Origin: an uncultured Phascolarctobacterium sp.
Lineage (GTDB): Bacteria; Bacillota; Negativicutes; Acidaminococcales; Acidaminococcaceae
NCBI GenBank assembly: GCA_900544885.1
Contig: UQWU01000065.1
Coordinates: 1 to 6,822 of the forward strand
Length of the DNA stretch: 6,822 nt
Direction of reading: 5' to 3'
The notes under the pieces were generated by a model. The model was not told the origin of the DNA and ran no database searches. It worked only from the letters and a program-made list of their open reading frames with translations. A program made the position numbers and the translations under genes. Within the stretch, counting starts at the first letter, position 1; each line of letters begins with the position of its first letter. Of this stretch, positions 5,142-6,822 are shown piece by piece.

Positions 5142-6389
5142 TTGGAACGTAAAGTAATTCATGTTGAAGAACGTCCGCCACTATTGCTCAATATTCCTTT
5201 GAGCTTACAGCATTTATTTGCTATGTTCGGCTCCACTGTACTGGTGCCGTTCCTGTTTAAAGTAAGTCCGACCACCTGCCTTTTTATGAACGGTATCGGT
5301 ACATTACTGTACATCTTCTTAACTAAAGGCAAGATTCCTTCTTATTTAGGCTCCAGCTTTGCTTTCATCTCTCCTGTACTTTTGATTATGTCTACCAGCG
5401 ACTACACCCATGCACAATCCGGCTTCATTGTTTTCGGTATTTTGTTCATGCTGTTCTCCTTTATCATCCACTTTATTGGTACAAAATGGATTGACGTAAT
5501 CTTCCCGCCCGCAGCCATGGGTGCTATCATCGCCGTTATCGGTTTGGAATTAGCTCCCGTTGCAGCTAATATGGCAGGCTTAGTTGGTGATAAAATTGAT
5601 TTTGCCAACATTGCTGTTTCCATGTTTACGCTAGCCGTCGGTATTATCGGTTCTGTTGCTTTCCGCGGCTTCATGAGCATTATCCCGATTCTCTTCGGTG
5701 TTATCTGCGGTTATATTTTTGCAGCCTTCATGGGTATGGTAAACTTCCAACCTGTTTATGATGCTCCTTGGTTCCAAATTCCGCATTTCTATGCGCCTAC
5801 TTTCGATGTAAGTGCTATCATGATTATTGCTCCTGCTGCCCTCGTAGTATTAGCAGAGCACATCGGTCACTTAGTTGTAACCGGTAATATCGTAGAACGC
5901 GACCTTATTAAAAACCCAGGTCTGTCTCGTTCTCTGTTCGCAGATGGCTTATCCAACGTTATCAGTGGTTTCGCAGGTGCAACTCCTAACACCACTTATG
6001 GCGAAAACATCGGCGTTATGGCTATTACCAAAGTATATAGTACTTGGGTAATCGGCGGTGCAGCTGTTATGGCAATCATCCTTTCCTTCTGTGGCAAACT
6101 GTCCGAACTGATTCACAGCATTCCTGTTCCTGTAATGGGCGGTATCTGCATTCTGCTGTTTGGCGTAATCGCTGCTTCCGGTATCCGCGTACTGGTAGAA
6201 AGCAAGGTTGACTATAACAAATCTTCTAACTTAATCATGACCTCCGTTATCATGATTATCGGTCTGTCCGGTGCTAAACTGTCCTTCGGTGCATTCTCCG
6301 TACAAGGCATGGTATTGGCAACTGTAGTTGCTATCGTTATGAGCTTGGTATTCAAACTGTTTGATTATCTGCATCTCTTGAACGAATAA
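5142..6389 (+). CDS. uraA: Uracil permease, UraA-type NCS2 symporter (TTG start)
   Basis: The 415-residue polytopic inner-membrane protein belongs to the nucleobase:cation symporter-2 family and is expected to import uracil with protons for salvage. It is close to E. coli UraA as I remember that sequence: PLSLQHLFAMFGSTVLVP (19-36), YLGSSFAFISPV (68-79), VVLAEHIGHLVVTGNI (235-250) and TPNTTYGENIGVMAITKVYSTWVIGGAA (281-308). The substrate and proton residues of UraA (Glu241, His245, Glu290) correspond to Glu239, His243 and Glu288. The start is TTG at 5142, with GAGGT (5130-5134) 7 nt upstream. The nearby ATG at 5135 opens a five-codon frame ending at 5152 and is too close to the ribosome site. 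The next in-frame ATG would remove the first 27 residues. About 14 membrane segments are expected for the family. Confidence 0.93.
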   Translation: MERKVIHVEERPPLLLNIPLSLQHLFAMFGSTVLVPFLFKVSPTTCLFMNGIGTLLYIFLTKGKIPSYLGSSFAFISPVLLIMSTSDYTHAQSGFIVFGILFMLFSFIIHFIGTKWIDVIFPPAAMGAIIAVIGLELAPVAANMAGLVGDKIDFANIAVSMFTLAVGIIGSVAFRGFMSIIPILFGVICGYIFAAFMGMVNFQPVYDAPWFQIPHFYAPTFDVSAIMIIAPAALVVLAEHIGHLVVTGNIVERDLIKNPGLSRSLFADGLSNVISGFAGATPNTTYGENIGVMAITKVYSTWVIGGAAVMAIILSFCGKLSELIHSIPVPVMGGICILLFGVIAASGIRVLVESKVDYNKSSNLIMTSVIMIIGLSGAKLSFGAFSVQGMVLATVVAIVMSLVFKLFDYLHLLNE

Positions 6390-6401
6390 TATTATAAAAT
6401 T

Positions 6402-6450
6402 AAGGCTTACCTATTTACTTCTTCATAGCAGTAAACGGTAAGCCTTTTTT
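6402..6450 (+). terminator. Intrinsic terminator after the uracil permease gene
   Basis: AAGGCTTACC (6402-6411) pairs with GGTAAGCCTT (6437-6446). An inner stem, TTTACT/AGTAAA (6414-6419 with 6430-6435), stacks across a 2x1 internal loop, and the T-run begins at 6445. This is the strongest hairpin in the window. Confidence 0.9.
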
Positions 6451-6618
6451 ATTACTGTATTTTTAACAATAGATAAATTTATGATTTTAACTCTAAACTA
6501 ACCATAATATGTACTATTGCTAATTTTACTCATATACAACAGACTTATATCCAAATCCATATCTATTATACTCGGTTCATTGTAAAATGAAATTGCACAC
6601 CTTGAAAACAGAATAAAA

Positions 6619-6695
6619 ATAGTCCATTGTGACCTCTTCATGTTAAAATTAAGCTACTACACAAAACTTACAAGGAGGCAATCACAATGGACTAT
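6619..6695 (+). promoter_or_regulatory. Transposase leader with start-codon-sequestering inverted repeat (right copy)
   Basis: ATAGTCCATTGTGA (6619-6632) and TCACAATGGACTAT (6682-6695) are perfect 14-bp arms; the second contains the transposase ATG. CCTC (6633-6636), just inside the first arm, can also pair with GAGG (6675-6678) of the ribosome site. The extended -10 TGTTAAAAT (6641-6649) predicts a start near 6656, downstream of the first arm. Confidence 0.6.
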
Positions 6696-6822
6696 ACTCA
6701 AGATACCACAAAACACACAAAAGGTAAACATTTTTCTTACGGTGACCGCAGAGAATTACAAGGGATATTATCCAATAAATCTGTACGTTATTCTCTCCGC
6801 CAGTTGGCTAGACATTTTAATT
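6687..6822 (+). CDS. Transposase, N-terminal fragment (IS30-like), cut by window edge
   Basis: Forty-five codons are visible before the window ends. The ATG at 6687 has AAGGAGG (6672-6678) 8 nt upstream. The peptide matches the left-copy fragment except for Thr instead of Ile at residue 11. KHFSYGDRRELQ and YSLRQLARHFN fit the start of an IS30-type helix-turn-helix. Its catalytic domain is not visible. Confidence 0.75.
   Translation, partial: MDYTQDTTKHTKGKHFSYGDRRELQGILSNKSVRYSLRQLARHFN

Larger units (their letters stand above)
6574..6822 (+). mobile_element. Insertion sequence, 5' end, probably IS30 family, right copy (partial)
   Basis: This inverted copy of the left-edge element starts at GGTTCATTGT (6574) and runs off the window. 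It is identical to the left copy across the whole non-coding tip and leader and differs only at three positions inside the transposase codons. The tip dyad TTCATT-4 nt-AATGAA lies at 6576-6591. The sequence between the permease terminator and this edge (6451-6573) is AT-rich with no gene seen. Confidence 0.8.

Noticed and set aside
1..6822. Circular element suggested by matching ends
   Set aside because: The ends match as inverted, not direct, repeats, so they do not represent a circular overlap.

Overview
The window looks like chromosomal DNA of an AT-rich member of the Bacillota. AGGAGG-type ribosome sites precede most genes, sigma-70-type promoters are strong, and short U-tract terminators separate the units. 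The protein flavour (stand-alone AICAR transformylase, PflX-like radical SAM protein, UraA) would suit an anaerobic gut Firmicute, perhaps a Negativicute. That placement is inference and was not checked by any search.

Both ends lie inside copies of one insertion sequence, probably IS30 family. Positions 1-243 and 6574-6822 are inverted copies differing at 3 of 243 shared positions. Each carries the start of its transposase gene, reading outward and cut by the window edge. The roughly 6.3 kb between them is therefore flanked by inverted IS copies.

From left to right inside the IS pair: (a) 244-721 is mostly gene-poor and AT-rich. It holds one plausible 47-codon ORF for a membrane peptide with a Gly/Ser-rich tail, then a good promoter. 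(b) 722-1219 (+) encodes an exported tandem PepSY-domain protein. (c) 1298-2464 (-) encodes a CaiB/BaiF-family protein with the residues of an alpha-methylacyl-CoA racemase, convergent with (b) across a shared bidirectional terminator. (d) 2636-3811 (-) encodes a stand-alone AICAR transformylase preceded by a ZTP (pfl-motif) riboswitch with an overlapping intrinsic terminator. (e) 4131-5027 (+) encodes a PflX-like radical SAM protein. (f) 5142-6389 (+) encodes a UraA-type uracil permease starting at TTG and followed by a strong terminator.

The most informative region is 3864-4031. Two divergent promoters overlap in their -35 hexamers (TTGACA on minus, TTGTCA on plus). One drives the ZTP riboswitch and AICAR transformylase, the other the radical SAM gene. 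The riboswitch sense fits the gene: ZTP rises when 10-formyl-tetrahydrofolate, the co-substrate of AICAR transformylase, runs short. Purine synthesis, one-carbon supply and uracil uptake give a loose nucleotide-metabolism theme for (d) to (f). Both IS copies also contain a perfect 14-bp inverted repeat placed so that only read-through transcripts could fold over the transposase start codon.

I see no CRISPR array, tRNA, rRNA or clearly novel multi-gene defence system.
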